From the NCBI RefSeq assembly GCF_022647325.1, contig NZ_CP071407.1, positions 62,001 to 126,000 of the forward strand: a stretch of DNA of 64,000 nucleotides, in the 5' to 3' direction. The position numbers were made by a program, and so were the translations under genes. This document shows positions 9,038 to 18,105 of this stretch, piece after piece; the first letter of the stretch is position 1, and every line of letters begins with the position of its first letter. The notes under the pieces were generated by a model. It ran no database searches, was not told the DNA's origin, and worked only from the letters and a program-made list of their open reading frames with translations. This DNA is from Pantoea deleyi (GTDB lineage Bacteria > Pseudomonadota > Gammaproteobacteria > Enterobacterales > Enterobacteriaceae).

Positions 9038-10099
9038 TTACGGAATGATGCGCGCCGCCCTGAAGCGGGCAAACAGATCGCAGAACATCTCATCGGTGGC
9101 GCGATACCCGTTAAAGCCGGCTCGCCGGATCCGGCTGCCATCCGCGAACATGTCGTAGTCCCAGCCAAAAACAAAATCTGCAAAGGTCCCGTCGCTGAGC
9201 GCCAGAATATCCGGCTGAACCAGGGCGCTCTCGGCGGCGATTTGCTGCCATAACGCACGATAATCCCGAAACATCTGACGAAACGACAGGGAAACCGGCG
9301 GTGCGATCTCCAGTTCAAACCAGCCTGCGATGACTGGCCAGAGTTCGCTCCAGCGCCAGAGATCGCCATTGTTAATATTGAATGCCTGATTTCGCGCGTT
9401 GGGTGAGCGCGCCGCCCAGATTGTCGCCCCGGCCAGCAGGCTCGCATCCGTAAAATCGATCATGCTGTGCCAGGTTTCGGCCGATCCCGGAAACCGAAAC
9501 GGCAGCCGCGTTTTACGGCAAATTGATGCATAGAGCGCCAGGCTCAGCGCCAGATTCATGCTGTTGCCGGGCCGATCGCTGCCGACCACGCCGGGCCGGG
9601 GCGCACTCCAGTACCAGGCTTTACCCTGTTGCTGAGCAGTAAGCCAGTTCAGCTGGGCGGCGTTAAATTCGGCACCCGGCACGCCGGGATCGCTTTCCCG
9701 AGCAGGCGTTTTAAACCGGCCGAGATGGGCGCCATAGACTTTATATCCCTGCATCAGGCTGACGTGCTCAAGGGGCGCGATAGCTTCCACTCCCCGAACC
9801 AGATTCTGCAGCATCGTCAGATTAGGTCCAGCCATCGCCGCCCAGTCAGCGCCATTCAGCCAGGCGCTGTAGAAGAGATGTGTGACGCTGGTGAGGGAGG
9901 CAAGCCGGTGCTCACTCTGTTGCCTGTCCAGCAGATCCACCTCCAGCGTCTCAGTGCCGCCTGTGTCACAGGCAGAACGATGCGTCAGCGCGATGACCTG
10001 CCACTTATCAGCCACCAGCGCCCGAGTCAGTTGCTGACCTACCGTGCCGCTGGCACCGGCTATCAGCGCAACCTTCTTATTCTGTGTCGTTGTCATCAT
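9038..10099 (-). CDS. PRISE-like short-chain reductase (NAD-dependent epimerase fold)
   Basis: The 353-residue protein begins with a nucleotide-binding Rossmann motif (VALIAGASGTVGQQL). It carries LMQGYKVYGAHLG near residue 120, the variant active-site segment of the PRISE group (progesterone 5-beta-reductase/iridoid synthase-like), in which Lys and Tyr sit on a G-x-K-x-Y motif. Later parts (RPGVVGSDRPGN; WHSMIDFTDASLLA) fit the same subgroup. PRISE enzymes reduce activated C=C bonds of enones with NADPH; the bacterial substrate is unknown. It is divergent from a LysR-type gene 97 bases away, which probably controls it. Confidence 0.75.
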   Translation of the reverse strand: MMTTTQNKKVALIAGASGTVGQQLTRALVADKWQVIALTHRSACDTGGTETLEVDLLDRQQSEHRLASLTSVTHLFYSAWLNGADWAAMAGPNLTMLQNLVRGVEAIAPLEHVSLMQGYKVYGAHLGRFKTPARESDPGVPGAEFNAAQLNWLTAQQQGKAWYWSAPRPGVVGSDRPGNSMNLALSLALYASICRKTRLPFRFPGSAETWHSMIDFTDASLLAGATIWAARSPNARNQAFNINNGDLWRWSELWPVIAGWFELEIAPPVSLSFRQMFRDYRALWQQIAAESALVQPDILALSDGTFADFVFGWDYDMFADGSRIRRAGFNGYRATDEMFCDLFARFRAARIIP

Positions 10100-10196
10100 G
10101 TTTACCCTGTCAGAAGAGGCGATGTCGCATTCTCACCTGCGTTTATTTCTGATTAAATCCCCTGAAACCGATGTCACTTATCAGGAAAAAAGATAA

Positions 10197-11126
10197 ATGC
10201 AGAATAAACTGACGGCCATTCAGACCTTCATCCGTGTGGCTGAAGCGGGATCTTTTTCATCAGCCGCGCGGCAAAATGGCATGAAGCAGTCAGCGGTGAG
10301 TCAGCAAATCGCCGCGCTGGAAGAGGCATTAGGCGTGGTCCTGATACATCGCACGACACGAACTATGGCGCTGACGGAAAAGGGCCAGCATTATCTGCAG
10401 CAGGTCAGGCACCTGCTGGGCGCAATGGAAGAGCTGGAGCAGCAGTTACAACCTGAAGCACTGCCACTTCGGGGCGGAGTGCATATTCAGCTGCCGAGTG
10501 GCATAGGGCAGCGTCTGATGCCGCATCTGCTTTCATTTCAGCAGGCCCACCCTGGGCTGCATCTGAACATATCGCTTGAGGATCGGCTGTCAGATCTTAT
10601 CGCGGAGGGTGTGGATGTGGCGATTCGTCTTAGCGAGTCACCTCCCGCCGCGCTCGCTGCCCGTCAGCTGGCTACCGTTGAAACTGTGCTGGTGGCCTCT
10701 CCTGACTGGCTGGCGCGGAACGGCCTCCCGCAGGCACCCGAGGAGCTACAGCGTCATCCCCATATCCGTTTTAACGGCGTATCGCCTGAGGCGCCGCTGC
10801 ACCTGGTGTCGGAAACAGGACGGATATCAGTGTCCGTCGGGTCCGTGCTGCGCTCCAACAACAGTGATGCGCTCATGAAGGCGCTGGAAGCCGGATTAGG
10901 TATCGGCGGATTACAGACCCTGATTGGCGCAGAGGCGCTCTCATCCGGCAGGCTGGTAAGGATCCTGCCCGACTGGCGACTCCCGGACCGCTATCTTTAT
11001 GCCGTTTTCCCCGATGCCCGATTCATTTCCGAAAAGGTCCGGCGACTGGTCACACAATTGCGTGAAGCCATCGTTCAGGGCCACATCAACATGCCCGCTG
11101 ACGATGGGCGGGTAAGCGCTGACTGA
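10197..11126 (+). CDS. LysR-family transcriptional regulator
   Basis: The 309-residue protein has the LysR winged helix-turn-helix at residues 1-60 (FIRVAEAGSFSSAARQNGMKQSAVSQQIAALE would be the helix-turn-helix region) and a periplasmic-binding-protein-like effector domain from about residue 90. It belongs to the CrgA-like branch, whose members commonly regulate an adjacent oxidoreductase. It diverges from the PRISE-like reductase gene with a 97-base intergenic region that would hold the shared operator. AGGAAAAAAG precedes the ATG. The inducer is unknown. Confidence 0.88.
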   Translation: MQNKLTAIQTFIRVAEAGSFSSAARQNGMKQSAVSQQIAALEEALGVVLIHRTTRTMALTEKGQHYLQQVRHLLGAMEELEQQLQPEALPLRGGVHIQLPSGIGQRLMPHLLSFQQAHPGLHLNISLEDRLSDLIAEGVDVAIRLSESPPAALAARQLATVETVLVASPDWLARNGLPQAPEELQRHPHIRFNGVSPEAPLHLVSETGRISVSVGSVLRSNNSDALMKALEAGLGIGGLQTLIGAEALSSGRLVRILPDWRLPDRYLYAVFPDARFISEKVRRLVTQLREAIVQGHINMPADDGRVSAD

Positions 11127-11255
11127 AATCAACGCAGCTTCCCCCATCACATTATGCCGCTGGCCACTGCGGCGCGACCACATTCAGAACAACGACACTT
11201 TTCACCCCGATCAGGGCGTGGCAGGATAAGCGCAATCTATCAAGGAGTGTGCCTG

Positions 11256-11927
11256 ATGTTACTGAAAGGTATGAACGATCCGCTGCTGAAAGCGTATCAG
11301 CATCCCAAATCACGGTTGATGATCAGCCGTTTCAGGGGGCTGGCGGGGGATCGACGACTCAGTGACTGGCAGGCGTTCACCATTCTGGTCACCGGCTTCA
11401 CCAACTACTGGTATGTTCAGGCCGGTCACTACCGCATCAACGTCACGCTGACCAAAACCCGCCAGTTCGACTTTCTGCAGGACTTTCTGCATTTCACGGT
11501 CACGCTGGATGGATTGCTAGGCGATGAGCACTTCCGCAGTCCGGACTTTGTCCTGCCGCATTACGACGTGCCCTATGAATTCTGCCGCTGGCGCAACAAG
11601 CGTGGCTATGACGCGCTGACCACCTACGTCAGTAAACAGGGGGTGAAGTCGCATAAAGGGATATTCGTCGCGGCGGAGGGCGCCTCCCCGGAGGAGAAGG
11701 TAATGAAATGGGAGGGCGTGGTGAACGTCTATGACAAAGCCTTTTTCAGTATGACCAACTTTAACACCACGCAGGCATTCCTGATCAAAGACATCACGAA
11801 GGCGATTCAGGAGGGATTACTGAAGAACCTGAGTTTCTATCGCGATCTCTATGATTATATTTTCCCGACGCCCGCTGAGGCCCGGCTACAGGCGCGTGAC
11901 GACAGGCGCTCCCTGGCAAAACGGTAG
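11256..11927 (+). CDS. Hypothetical protein (223 aa)
   Basis: I do not recognise this family. The ATG at 11256 is preceded by AAGGAG (11242-11247), the best ribosome site in the frame; an upstream in-frame start at 11154 adds a segment with no conserved look. The protein is soluble, rich in aromatic residues (TGFTNYWYVQAGHYRI; FSMTNFNTTQAFLI), with no signal peptide or membrane segment and a Lys/Arg-rich end. It lies downstream of the LysR gene on the same strand with a gap of 129 bases. Codon usage matches the neighbours, so it is probably a real core-like gene. Confidence 0.65.
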   Translation: MLLKGMNDPLLKAYQHPKSRLMISRFRGLAGDRRLSDWQAFTILVTGFTNYWYVQAGHYRINVTLTKTRQFDFLQDFLHFTVTLDGLLGDEHFRSPDFVLPHYDVPYEFCRWRNKRGYDALTTYVSKQGVKSHKGIFVAAEGASPEEKVMKWEGVVNVYDKAFFSMTNFNTTQAFLIKDITKAIQEGLLKNLSFYRDLYDYIFPTPAEARLQARDDRRSLAKR

Positions 11928-11983
11928 CGCCTGCTGTATGTCAGGTGCGGCTCAGCGCCGCAGCCGCGTCACAGATCCCGCGC

Positions 11984-12835
11984 CTACCATTTCATCTCGC
12001 CGGTATTCACTTTCGCGCTGAGTTCCAGCGATCCCGGTTCGGCCAGATCTGGCCAGGCCTGCGTCATGTCAGCAATCACCGCATCAGACTTTTTGTGCCG
12101 GGACAGCGCCTTCTCAAAACTCTGCAGGTAGCTGAGCGTGAAATCGACCGCCTGCGAGCCGGCAGGGCGCGCACCCAGATAGTGACCCGGAATCACATTC
12201 CTGGCCTTCAGCCCCTGCATCTCGGTCAGGACATGCCGCCACGCTGCGCGGCTCTCCGCGCTCTGCGTGTCCGCTGTCCAGACGTGAATGCCGGAGGAGA
12301 GCGCCGTGCCGCCCAGAATCGTGCTCACCGAAGGGATCCAGATATAGGCGGCGTACTGGTCAGGATGACGCAGCTCCAGCACTTCACCATCGATGCTGAA
12401 GCGGGTCTGATGCGTCACATCGGGCAGGAAGAGTTTATCCGGCGCGCCCTCTTTCATCTGCGGGCCCCAGTATTTCAGCTTGGCGTCGTGGGTCTGCTGG
12501 ATATGCTTCACGACGGCGGGTGCGGCCACCACCTTCACATCCGGCCAGGCTTTCATGATCGGCTGCAGGCCAAAGTAGAAGTCAGGATCGCCAGAGGTAA
12601 TCACGATCTCCTTGAGCTTTTTATTGCTCTTCTTAATCATCTCCACCAGCTTCTCGCCATCCTGGATGCTGAACTGGGCATCGAACAGAATCGCTTCGGT
12701 TGGGCCGGAAACCAGCGTGGAGGAGACGGGGAAGATCGCGTTCGTCTGGGGGTTATAGGTTTCCAGCTGCAGCGTGGCTGCACCGGCGGCAGAGGAAGCC
12801 AGCATCAGCATGGCAGGGTAGATCAGCGTTTTCAT
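11984..12835 (-). CDS. Secreted metallo-beta-lactamase-fold protein lacking the HxHxDH motif
   Basis: The 283-residue protein starts with a signal peptide (MKTLIYPAMLMLASSAAGA). The fold is seen in LVSGPTEAILFDAQF, VITSGDPDFYFGL, STILGGTALSSGIHVW and NVIPGHYLG, which line up with the metallo-beta-lactamase blocks. The zinc-binding HxHxDH motif is altered: residues 81-86 read SGDPDF, so its three histidines are replaced by Ser, Asp and Phe, while the late GH and IHVW histidines remain. It is therefore either a non-zinc or altered-metal hydrolase, or a binding protein. A LysR gene diverges from it 135 bases away and probably regulates it. Confidence 0.75.
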   Translation of the reverse strand: MKTLIYPAMLMLASSAAGAATLQLETYNPQTNAIFPVSSTLVSGPTEAILFDAQFSIQDGEKLVEMIKKSNKKLKEIVITSGDPDFYFGLQPIMKAWPDVKVVAAPAVVKHIQQTHDAKLKYWGPQMKEGAPDKLFLPDVTHQTRFSIDGEVLELRHPDQYAAYIWIPSVSTILGGTALSSGIHVWTADTQSAESRAAWRHVLTEMQGLKARNVIPGHYLGARPAGSQAVDFTLSYLQSFEKALSRHKKSDAVIADMTQAWPDLAEPGSLELSAKVNTGEMKW

Positions 12836-12970
12836 CGTAACTCCTCAGAGGGTATGGCCCGGTTCAGTCAGCGGCCGGGCACGTTCGCATGTCAGTGGTG
12901 CTATTTTACGCATCTGTTTATCTGTTAGAATTCCCGCAATCGGAGATGCTGAGTTTCATAATTCGGGCAG

Positions 12971-13855
12971 GTGAGAGTGGACAGAGTTACGGCGGCCGCC
13001 GTGTTTAACCGCATATGTGAACTGGGTAGCCTGAGCGCGGCTTCACGCGCGCTCGGGATTTCCCGGCCAATGGTCAGCCGCTATCTGGAAGAGATGGAAA
13101 AGTGGGCCGGAACCCGCCTGCTGCATCGGTCGTCGCGCCGGCTGACCCTGACGCCCGCCGGAGAAGCGATCCTGCAAAAGACCCGGCAGCTGGCCGTGCT
13201 CTCCGAGGCGATAGAGCAGGAAACCACCCAGGGGATCCCGGCGGGGACGCTGCGCATCGCCTGCGCCCACTTTACCGCGCTGCATCTTGTCGGTCCGGCG
13301 ATCCCCGATTTTCTCGCCCGCTATCCGGCGCTGCGCATCGAACTGGACATTAACAATCAGCCGGTCAGCCTGATCGGTGAACGGATCGACCTTGCTATCC
13401 GCATCACCGATGCGCCTGAGCCAGGCGCGATTGCCCGCCGGCTCGGCGAGTGCTGCTCGGTACTCTGCGCCTCCCCCGACTATCTGCTACAGTACGGCAC
13501 GCCGCAGACGCCTGGCGACCTCTCTGAACATAACTGCCTCTACTACAGCCGCTTTGCCGGGCAAAGCTGGCACTTTACGACAGCAGCCGGGGAGAAGGTG
13601 GCGGTCGCCGTCAGGGGGAATTTCAGCGCCGGTATCTCATCGCTGTTGTGTGAGGCGGCGATTGCACATTGCGGCATTGCGATGGTTCCGGAGCAGGAGG
13701 CGCGACAGGCGCTGGCGGCCGGGAAACTGGTCAGACTGTTGCCAGACTATGAGCCGCAACGCATCGGCATCTGGGGGCTCTATCTGTCGCGCGAGCATCA
13801 GTCTGCCGCGCTGCGTCTGATGCTGGATGAACTGCAGACCCGACTCCGCGACTGA
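12971..13855 (+). CDS. LysR-family transcriptional regulator
   Basis: The 294-residue protein has the LysR helix-turn-helix (FNRICELGSLSAASRALG, then ISRPMVSRYLEEME) and an effector domain from about residue 85. The start is GTG at 12971; a second GTG at 12977 is equally possible, and both follow a weak GGGCAG site. It diverges from the metallo-beta-lactamase-fold gene, whose expression it probably controls. The downstream VOC-protein gene begins 36 bases after its stop and could be cotranscribed. Confidence 0.87.
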   Translation: MRVDRVTAAAVFNRICELGSLSAASRALGISRPMVSRYLEEMEKWAGTRLLHRSSRRLTLTPAGEAILQKTRQLAVLSEAIEQETTQGIPAGTLRIACAHFTALHLVGPAIPDFLARYPALRIELDINNQPVSLIGERIDLAIRITDAPEPGAIARRLGECCSVLCASPDYLLQYGTPQTPGDLSEHNCLYYSRFAGQSWHFTTAAGEKVAVAVRGNFSAGISSLLCEAAIAHCGIAMVPEQEARQALAAGKLVRLLPDYEPQRIGIWGLYLSREHQSAALRLMLDELQTRLRD

Positions 13856-13891
13856 ACACCATTGCGGGCGCCACTGAAAAAAGGACGTTTT

Positions 13892-14311
13892 ATGACTAAC
13901 GAACAGGAACAGGACTGGAACCCGATGGTGCCGGAACTTACCGTCACAGACTTTGCCACGTCGTTCCGTTTCTATACCGAAATTCTGGGCTTTGAGGCGA
14001 GGATCGTTCGTCAGCAGCCCGATTTTGCTTACCTCTGTTACGGGCGGGCACAGCTGATGATTGAGGCGTGGCACCCGCAGGGCTGGAACACCGGCGGACT
14101 GAGCTGGCCGCTGGGCCGGGGCGTCAATTTCCAGATCGAAGTGGATGATATCGGGGGGGTGTTGCGACGGCTGGAGCAGCACGAGGTCGCGCTCTTCCGT
14201 GGGTTACGCGACAGCCACTATGACATCGGCGGGACCACCGCCTGTCAGCGGGAGTTTCTGGTTCAGGATCCGGACGGTTATCTGTTGCGCTTCAGTCAGT
14301 TTCTGGAATAA
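13892..14311 (+). CDS. VOC-family (glyoxalase/bleomycin-resistance fold) protein
   Basis: The 139-residue protein is a single VOC unit pair: MVPELTVTDFATSFRFYTEILGFEA in the first half and VNFQIEVDDIGGVLRRLEQH with FLVQDPDGYLLRFSQFLE in the second (each segment is one half of the fold). The end is typical of bleomycin-resistance and dioxygenase-like members. ATG at 13892 is chosen because AAAGGAC precedes it; an upstream in-frame ATG at 13862 lacks one. Substrate unknown; it may be a glutathione transferase or a binding protein. It follows the LysR gene closely. Confidence 0.78.
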   Translation: MTNEQEQDWNPMVPELTVTDFATSFRFYTEILGFEARIVRQQPDFAYLCYGRAQLMIEAWHPQGWNTGGLSWPLGRGVNFQIEVDDIGGVLRRLEQHEVALFRGLRDSHYDIGGTTACQREFLVQDPDGYLLRFSQFLE

Positions 14312-14771
14312 GCGGTAACCCTGTCTGGAACGATTGATGATAATTCATGATACGACACAGGGAGCACGACTTCCTGAAAGCCTTTGCCGCATACTAATAA
14401 AATAACCGGAATGAGACTGGGGTTTTGACATAGAATATAGCACTTTTCATCCTGTTTATATTCCGCGTTCATGTCACGTAGAATCAACAGGCTGAGCGTT
14501 TTTTTATATTCAAACCTGAGGTTATCTGCAGCCATCCGGATACCTTATTTCTCGTCGATAATTTGAGTTTCGTAAAAATTTCACGTTTCTCACGGGCAAA
14601 TTAAATTAACTGTTGCGTTAACGGGTGATGCGGTGATGAAAATTTATCAGGCGAGGTGAGTAGTTTATAATAAGGAAAATAACCTGAAGTTTACGAATAA
14701 TAATTTGTTTCGTGCTTAACTTTTTATTGTGTGGGCCGATAAAGGGTAATACCACCTTTGGAGGACACGCT
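14312..14771. other. AT-rich intergenic stretch, no gene seen
   Basis: This 460-base stretch is clearly more AT-rich than its surroundings. A 79-codon frame on the minus strand (14296-14535) has no ribosome site and no family resemblance. The right end must carry the promoter of the small pilin-like gene; I see no confident -35/-10 pair. Confidence 0.5.
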
Positions 14772-15074
14772 ATGAAATTACGCTTCTCACTTTGCCTCGC
14801 TGCGCTACTGGCCACGCTGGCCGTGCCTGCCAGCGCAGGCTCTCAGGCAGGCACCATCATCTTTACGGGCGCTATCACCAATGGCTCCTGCGATATGAAC
14901 CTCACGCAGAATCCGGTGGAATTTGACTGTTTCGATCCGGCCAGCGGTAAAGCAATCGTTAAAACCGCCGACCTGATGAAGCCAGAAACACTGACCGGCT
15001 TACCGATTGAAATAAAGATGCACTGGATTAATCCGGATAAAAGTAAGGGGATTATTGAAGTCACCTATCTTTAA
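14772..15074 (+). CDS. Small secreted pilin-like protein
   Basis: The protein has 100 residues. GGAGG stands eight bases before the ATG, and a clear signal peptide (MKLRFSLCLAALLATLAVPASA) follows. The mature start GTIIFTGAITNGSCDMNL looks like the N-terminal strand and first cysteine of type 1 fimbrial subunits. It stops after about 80 mature residues, half the usual pilin length, with cysteines at the SCD and FDCFD positions. No usher or chaperone is nearby. It may be a reduced pilin domain or an unrelated exported protein; the flanking DNA is AT-rich. Confidence 0.6.
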   Translation: MKLRFSLCLAALLATLAVPASAGSQAGTIIFTGAITNGSCDMNLTQNPVEFDCFDPASGKAIVKTADLMKPETLTGLPIEIKMHWINPDKSKGIIEVTYL

Positions 15075-15187
15075 ATCGTCTTCCTGATTTTCACTGAAAA
15101 TAAACGGACGCGTTACGGGCCATGCTTAAGCGAATAGCAGGAGAATAGCGCTGTCTGCGAGAGGCCCACAGGCTTTTGCGCCTGACA

Positions 15188-15217
15188 GAAAAATGCCCGC
15201 CTTATCAGGGGCGGGCA
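15188..15217 (-). terminator. Intrinsic terminator of gabT-gabP
   Basis: Read on the minus strand, TGCCCGCC and GGCGGGCA form an 8-bp GC-rich stem, followed by ATTTTT. It lies about 30 bases after the gabP stop. Confidence 0.75.
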
Positions 15218-15249
15218 CAATTTTAAGGATCACTGACACTGTGACGGTG

Positions 15250-16665
15250 TCAGGATGGATCAGACGTTCGCTGCGTAAAATATTGGGTCGCCGGTCGCGT
15301 CTCTTTTTTACGCCGCAGCACCAGGCTGGTGGCAATAATCAGCAGGGTCAGTCCGCCGGTAGCCACCAATTCAGCCTGATGACTGGCATCAAACAGCATG
15401 ATCACCAGGACCGCCGAGATGAACAGGATGGTGAACCACGTCAGACCGGGGAATAACCACATCCGGTAACCCAGCACTTCACCCGCTTTCTCGCGTTTCT
15501 TACGCAGCACCAGATGCGAAACGGCGATCACCAGGTAGACCAGCAGGGCAATCGCACCTGATGTCGCCAGCAGGAACTCAAACACCACGCTGGGCGCCAC
15601 GTAGTTGGCGATCACGGCCAGAAACGCGGCGGCCGTAGAGAGCAGCACTGCAACCCAGGGGGTACCGCTGCGGTTGGTCCGTGAGGCGGCGGCGGGCGCA
15701 TCTTTGCGGCGCGACAGGGAGTAGAGCATGCGCGATGAGGTGTAGAGCGCTGAGTTAAGACAGCTGCACACCGCCATCAGCACCACCAGATCGACAATCA
15801 GTCGGGCGTGCGGAATATTCATCGCCTGCAACACCGTCTGCCATGAACCCTGTTCAACCAGCCCCGGTGTGTTCCACGGCACCAGCGCGACGACGAAGAA
15901 AATCGACAGCAGATAGAACAGGGCAATACGCCAGATAACGGAGTTAGTAGCCTGGGTGATCTGTTTGCCCGGATTTTTTGACTCTGCGGCGGCGATGGTC
16001 ACGATCTCCGTGCCCATAAAGGAGAACATGGTGGTCAGGATAGCCGCCACGACCGCGCCCATCCCGTTTGGCATAAAGCCGTGCGTGTCATAGAGGTGCG
16101 ACAGGCCACTGGTGTTGCTGTCGGGCAGCAGGCCGAATACGGCTGCACCCGCCACCGCCAGGAACAGAATAATGGCGACCACCTTGATCAGGGCAAACCA
16201 GAACTCAAACTCACCATAATTCTTCACGCTCAGCAGATTCGTGATGGTCAGCAGCAGCGTAATTGCAAAGGTAAACTGCCAGATAGCCACTTCAGGGAAC
16301 CAGGCGTGCAGGATCGTTCCGGCCGCATTGGCTTCCAGCGGGATCACCAGCACCCAGAACCACCAGTAGAGCCAGCCGATGGTGAAGCCGGCCCAGCGGC
16401 CCAGCGCCTTGTCCGCATAGGTTGAGAAGGAGCCCGAATCGGGTGAGGCGACGGCCATCTCGGCCAGCATCCGCATAATCAGTACCACCAGCGCACCGGC
16501 GGCGGCATAGGAGATCAGCACCGCGGGACCGGCTTCCGAAATAGCGTGGCCGGATCCGACAAACAGCCCGGCGCCAATCACGCCCGCGATTGAGAGCATA
16601 CGCACGTGGCGCGGTTTCAGGTTTTGAGCCAGCGAATCTTCATTCGCACTCTGAGTCATCGTCAT
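15250..16665 (-). CDS. gabP: GABA permease
   Basis: The 471-residue protein is an APC-superfamily amino-acid permease with about twelve membrane segments, close in length and sequence to E. coli GabP. The first helix region has SIAGVIGAGLFVGSGHAISEAGPAVL and the consensus amphipathic region MRMLAEMAVASPDSGSFSTYA. Other stretches shared with GabP are GRWAGFTIGWLYWWFWVLVI, LLSVKNYGEFEFW and SCLNSALYTSSRMLYSLSRR. It imports 4-aminobutyrate by proton symport. It is transcribed after gabT in the same direction, 74 bases away, so a shared transcript with the aminotransferase is likely. Confidence 0.88.
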   Translation of the reverse strand: MTMTQSANEDSLAQNLKPRHVRMLSIAGVIGAGLFVGSGHAISEAGPAVLISYAAAGALVVLIMRMLAEMAVASPDSGSFSTYADKALGRWAGFTIGWLYWWFWVLVIPLEANAAGTILHAWFPEVAIWQFTFAITLLLTITNLLSVKNYGEFEFWFALIKVVAIILFLAVAGAAVFGLLPDSNTSGLSHLYDTHGFMPNGMGAVVAAILTTMFSFMGTEIVTIAAAESKNPGKQITQATNSVIWRIALFYLLSIFFVVALVPWNTPGLVEQGSWQTVLQAMNIPHARLIVDLVVLMAVCSCLNSALYTSSRMLYSLSRRKDAPAAASRTNRSGTPWVAVLLSTAAAFLAVIANYVAPSVVFEFLLATSGAIALLVYLVIAVSHLVLRKKREKAGEVLGYRMWLFPGLTWFTILFISAVLVIMLFDASHQAELVATGGLTLLIIATSLVLRRKKETRPATQYFTQRTSDPS

Positions 16666-16683
16666 GTAAACGTCTCCAGGCGA

Positions 16684-16705
16684 CGTCCGGCCCAGGGGCC
16701 GGACG
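16684..16705. other. Intercistronic palindrome between gabT and gabP
   Basis: CGTCCGGCC and GGCCGGACG form a perfect 9-bp stem with a 4-base loop. There is no T-tract, so it more likely tunes mRNA processing or stability between the two cistrons than ends transcription. Confidence 0.45.
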
Positions 16706-16739
16706 AACGGGGATGAACTTGCGTTAACGCACAGTGGAA

Positions 16740-18026
16740 TCAGGCCGGAACGACGGGATGTCCGGCTGAGGCGACACAGTGATTGATCACCGAAGAGAGG
16801 ATGGTCAGCGCCTGGCTGAACTGGGCATCCGGAATGGTCAGCGGGTAGAGGAAGCGGATGACGTTGCCTTTTGCGCCGCAGGTCAGCAGCAGCAGGCCCT
16901 GTTCCATCGCCATTTTCTGAACCGCCTGGGCGGTGCTGGCCTGATAGAACTCCATCGCCACCATCGATCCCAGCGCACGCACTTCGGCAATGTCCGGGTG
17001 TCTGCGCTGCTGCGCCTGCAGCTCCGCTTCCAGCCGGGCGCCGAGATCCACGGCGCGCTGACAGAGCTGCTCCTCTTCGATCACATCCAGCACCGCATGG
17101 GCTGAGGCAATGGCCAGCGGGTTACCGGCGTAGGTGCCGCCCAGACCACCCGGCGCAGGGGCATCCATCACCTCTGCACGTCCGGCGATGGCGGAGAGCG
17201 GCATCCCGCCTGCCAGGCTTTTCGCCATGGTGATGATGTCGGCCTTCACGGGATAGTGTTCCATCGCAAACAGCTTACCGGTACGGGCAAAGCCGCTCTG
17301 CACTTCATCCGCAATCAGCAGGATGCCGTGACGATCAGCCAGCTCACGCAGCTGCACCATAAATTCCACCGGCGCGGCGTGGAAACCGCCTTCGCCCTGA
17401 ACCGGCTCCAGCACGATCGCCGCTACATCATGCGGGGCGATATCCTGGGTGAAAATTTCATCGAGGCTGGTGAGTGCGGCTTCGATGCTGATCCCCTGAA
17501 CCGCACTTGGATAGCGGGCATGGAAGACGGAAGGCGGCATCGGACCGAAGTCACGCTTATAGGGAGCCACTTTGCCGGTCATCGCCATCGTCATGAAGGT
17601 ACGGCCATGAAACGCGTTTCCGAAGGTGATGATGCCGTGACGACGGGTAAAGGCACGCGCCACTTTAACGGCGTTTTCGACGGCTTCGGCACCGGTGGTG
17701 AAGAAGGCCGTTTTCGCCGGACCGGCGATCGGCACACGCTGGTTAATCCGCTCAGCCAGCGCGACATAGCTTTCATACGGCGTAATCTGGAAGGCGGTAT
17801 GGGTAAACTTTGTTAACTGATCCGCAATCGCCTGCTCAATGCGCGGATGACGGTGGCCGGTGTTCAGCACGGCAATGCCGCCCGCGAAATCGATCCAGCT
17901 GTTCCCTGCCTGATCCCATAAGGTGGCGTTTTCTGCCCGGGCAACGTACCAGTCGCACAGCGTACCGATGCCTTTAGGGAGAGCCTGTGCTTTGCGCTGC
18001 TGCATCAGGTTATTTTTTTCGCTCAT
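16740..18026 (-). CDS. gabT: 4-aminobutyrate aminotransferase
   Basis: The 428-residue protein matches GabT of E. coli (426) across its length. The class-III PLP aminotransferase signature is LLIADEVQSGFARTGKLFAM, with the Schiff-base lysine in ITMAKSLAGGMPLSAIAGR. Other conserved parts are FFTTGAEAVENAVKVAR and NAFHGRT. It transfers the amino group of GABA to 2-oxoglutarate, giving succinate semialdehyde and glutamate. No gabD follows here; succinate-semialdehyde dehydrogenase must lie elsewhere. It heads the gabT-gabP unit and diverges from a MocR-type regulator. Confidence 0.92.
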   Translation of the reverse strand: MSEKNNLMQQRKAQALPKGIGTLCDWYVARAENATLWDQAGNSWIDFAGGIAVLNTGHRHPRIEQAIADQLTKFTHTAFQITPYESYVALAERINQRVPIAGPAKTAFFTTGAEAVENAVKVARAFTRRHGIITFGNAFHGRTFMTMAMTGKVAPYKRDFGPMPPSVFHARYPSAVQGISIEAALTSLDEIFTQDIAPHDVAAIVLEPVQGEGGFHAAPVEFMVQLRELADRHGILLIADEVQSGFARTGKLFAMEHYPVKADIITMAKSLAGGMPLSAIAGRAEVMDAPAPGGLGGTYAGNPLAIASAHAVLDVIEEEQLCQRAVDLGARLEAELQAQQRRHPDIAEVRALGSMVAMEFYQASTAQAVQKMAMEQGLLLLTCGAKGNVIRFLYPLTIPDAQFSQALTILSSVINHCVASAGHPVVPA

Positions 18027-18105
18027 TTAATCCACCTCGTTCAGTTGCGTATTTACAATTCCCGACAAACACGTTTATTTATGCCTGAGGCGAGGTGAGT
18101 TGCCA

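Noticed and set aside
14296..14535. 79-codon minus-strand frame after the VOC gene
   Set aside because: No ribosome site, no conserved look, and overlap with the VOC 3' end.
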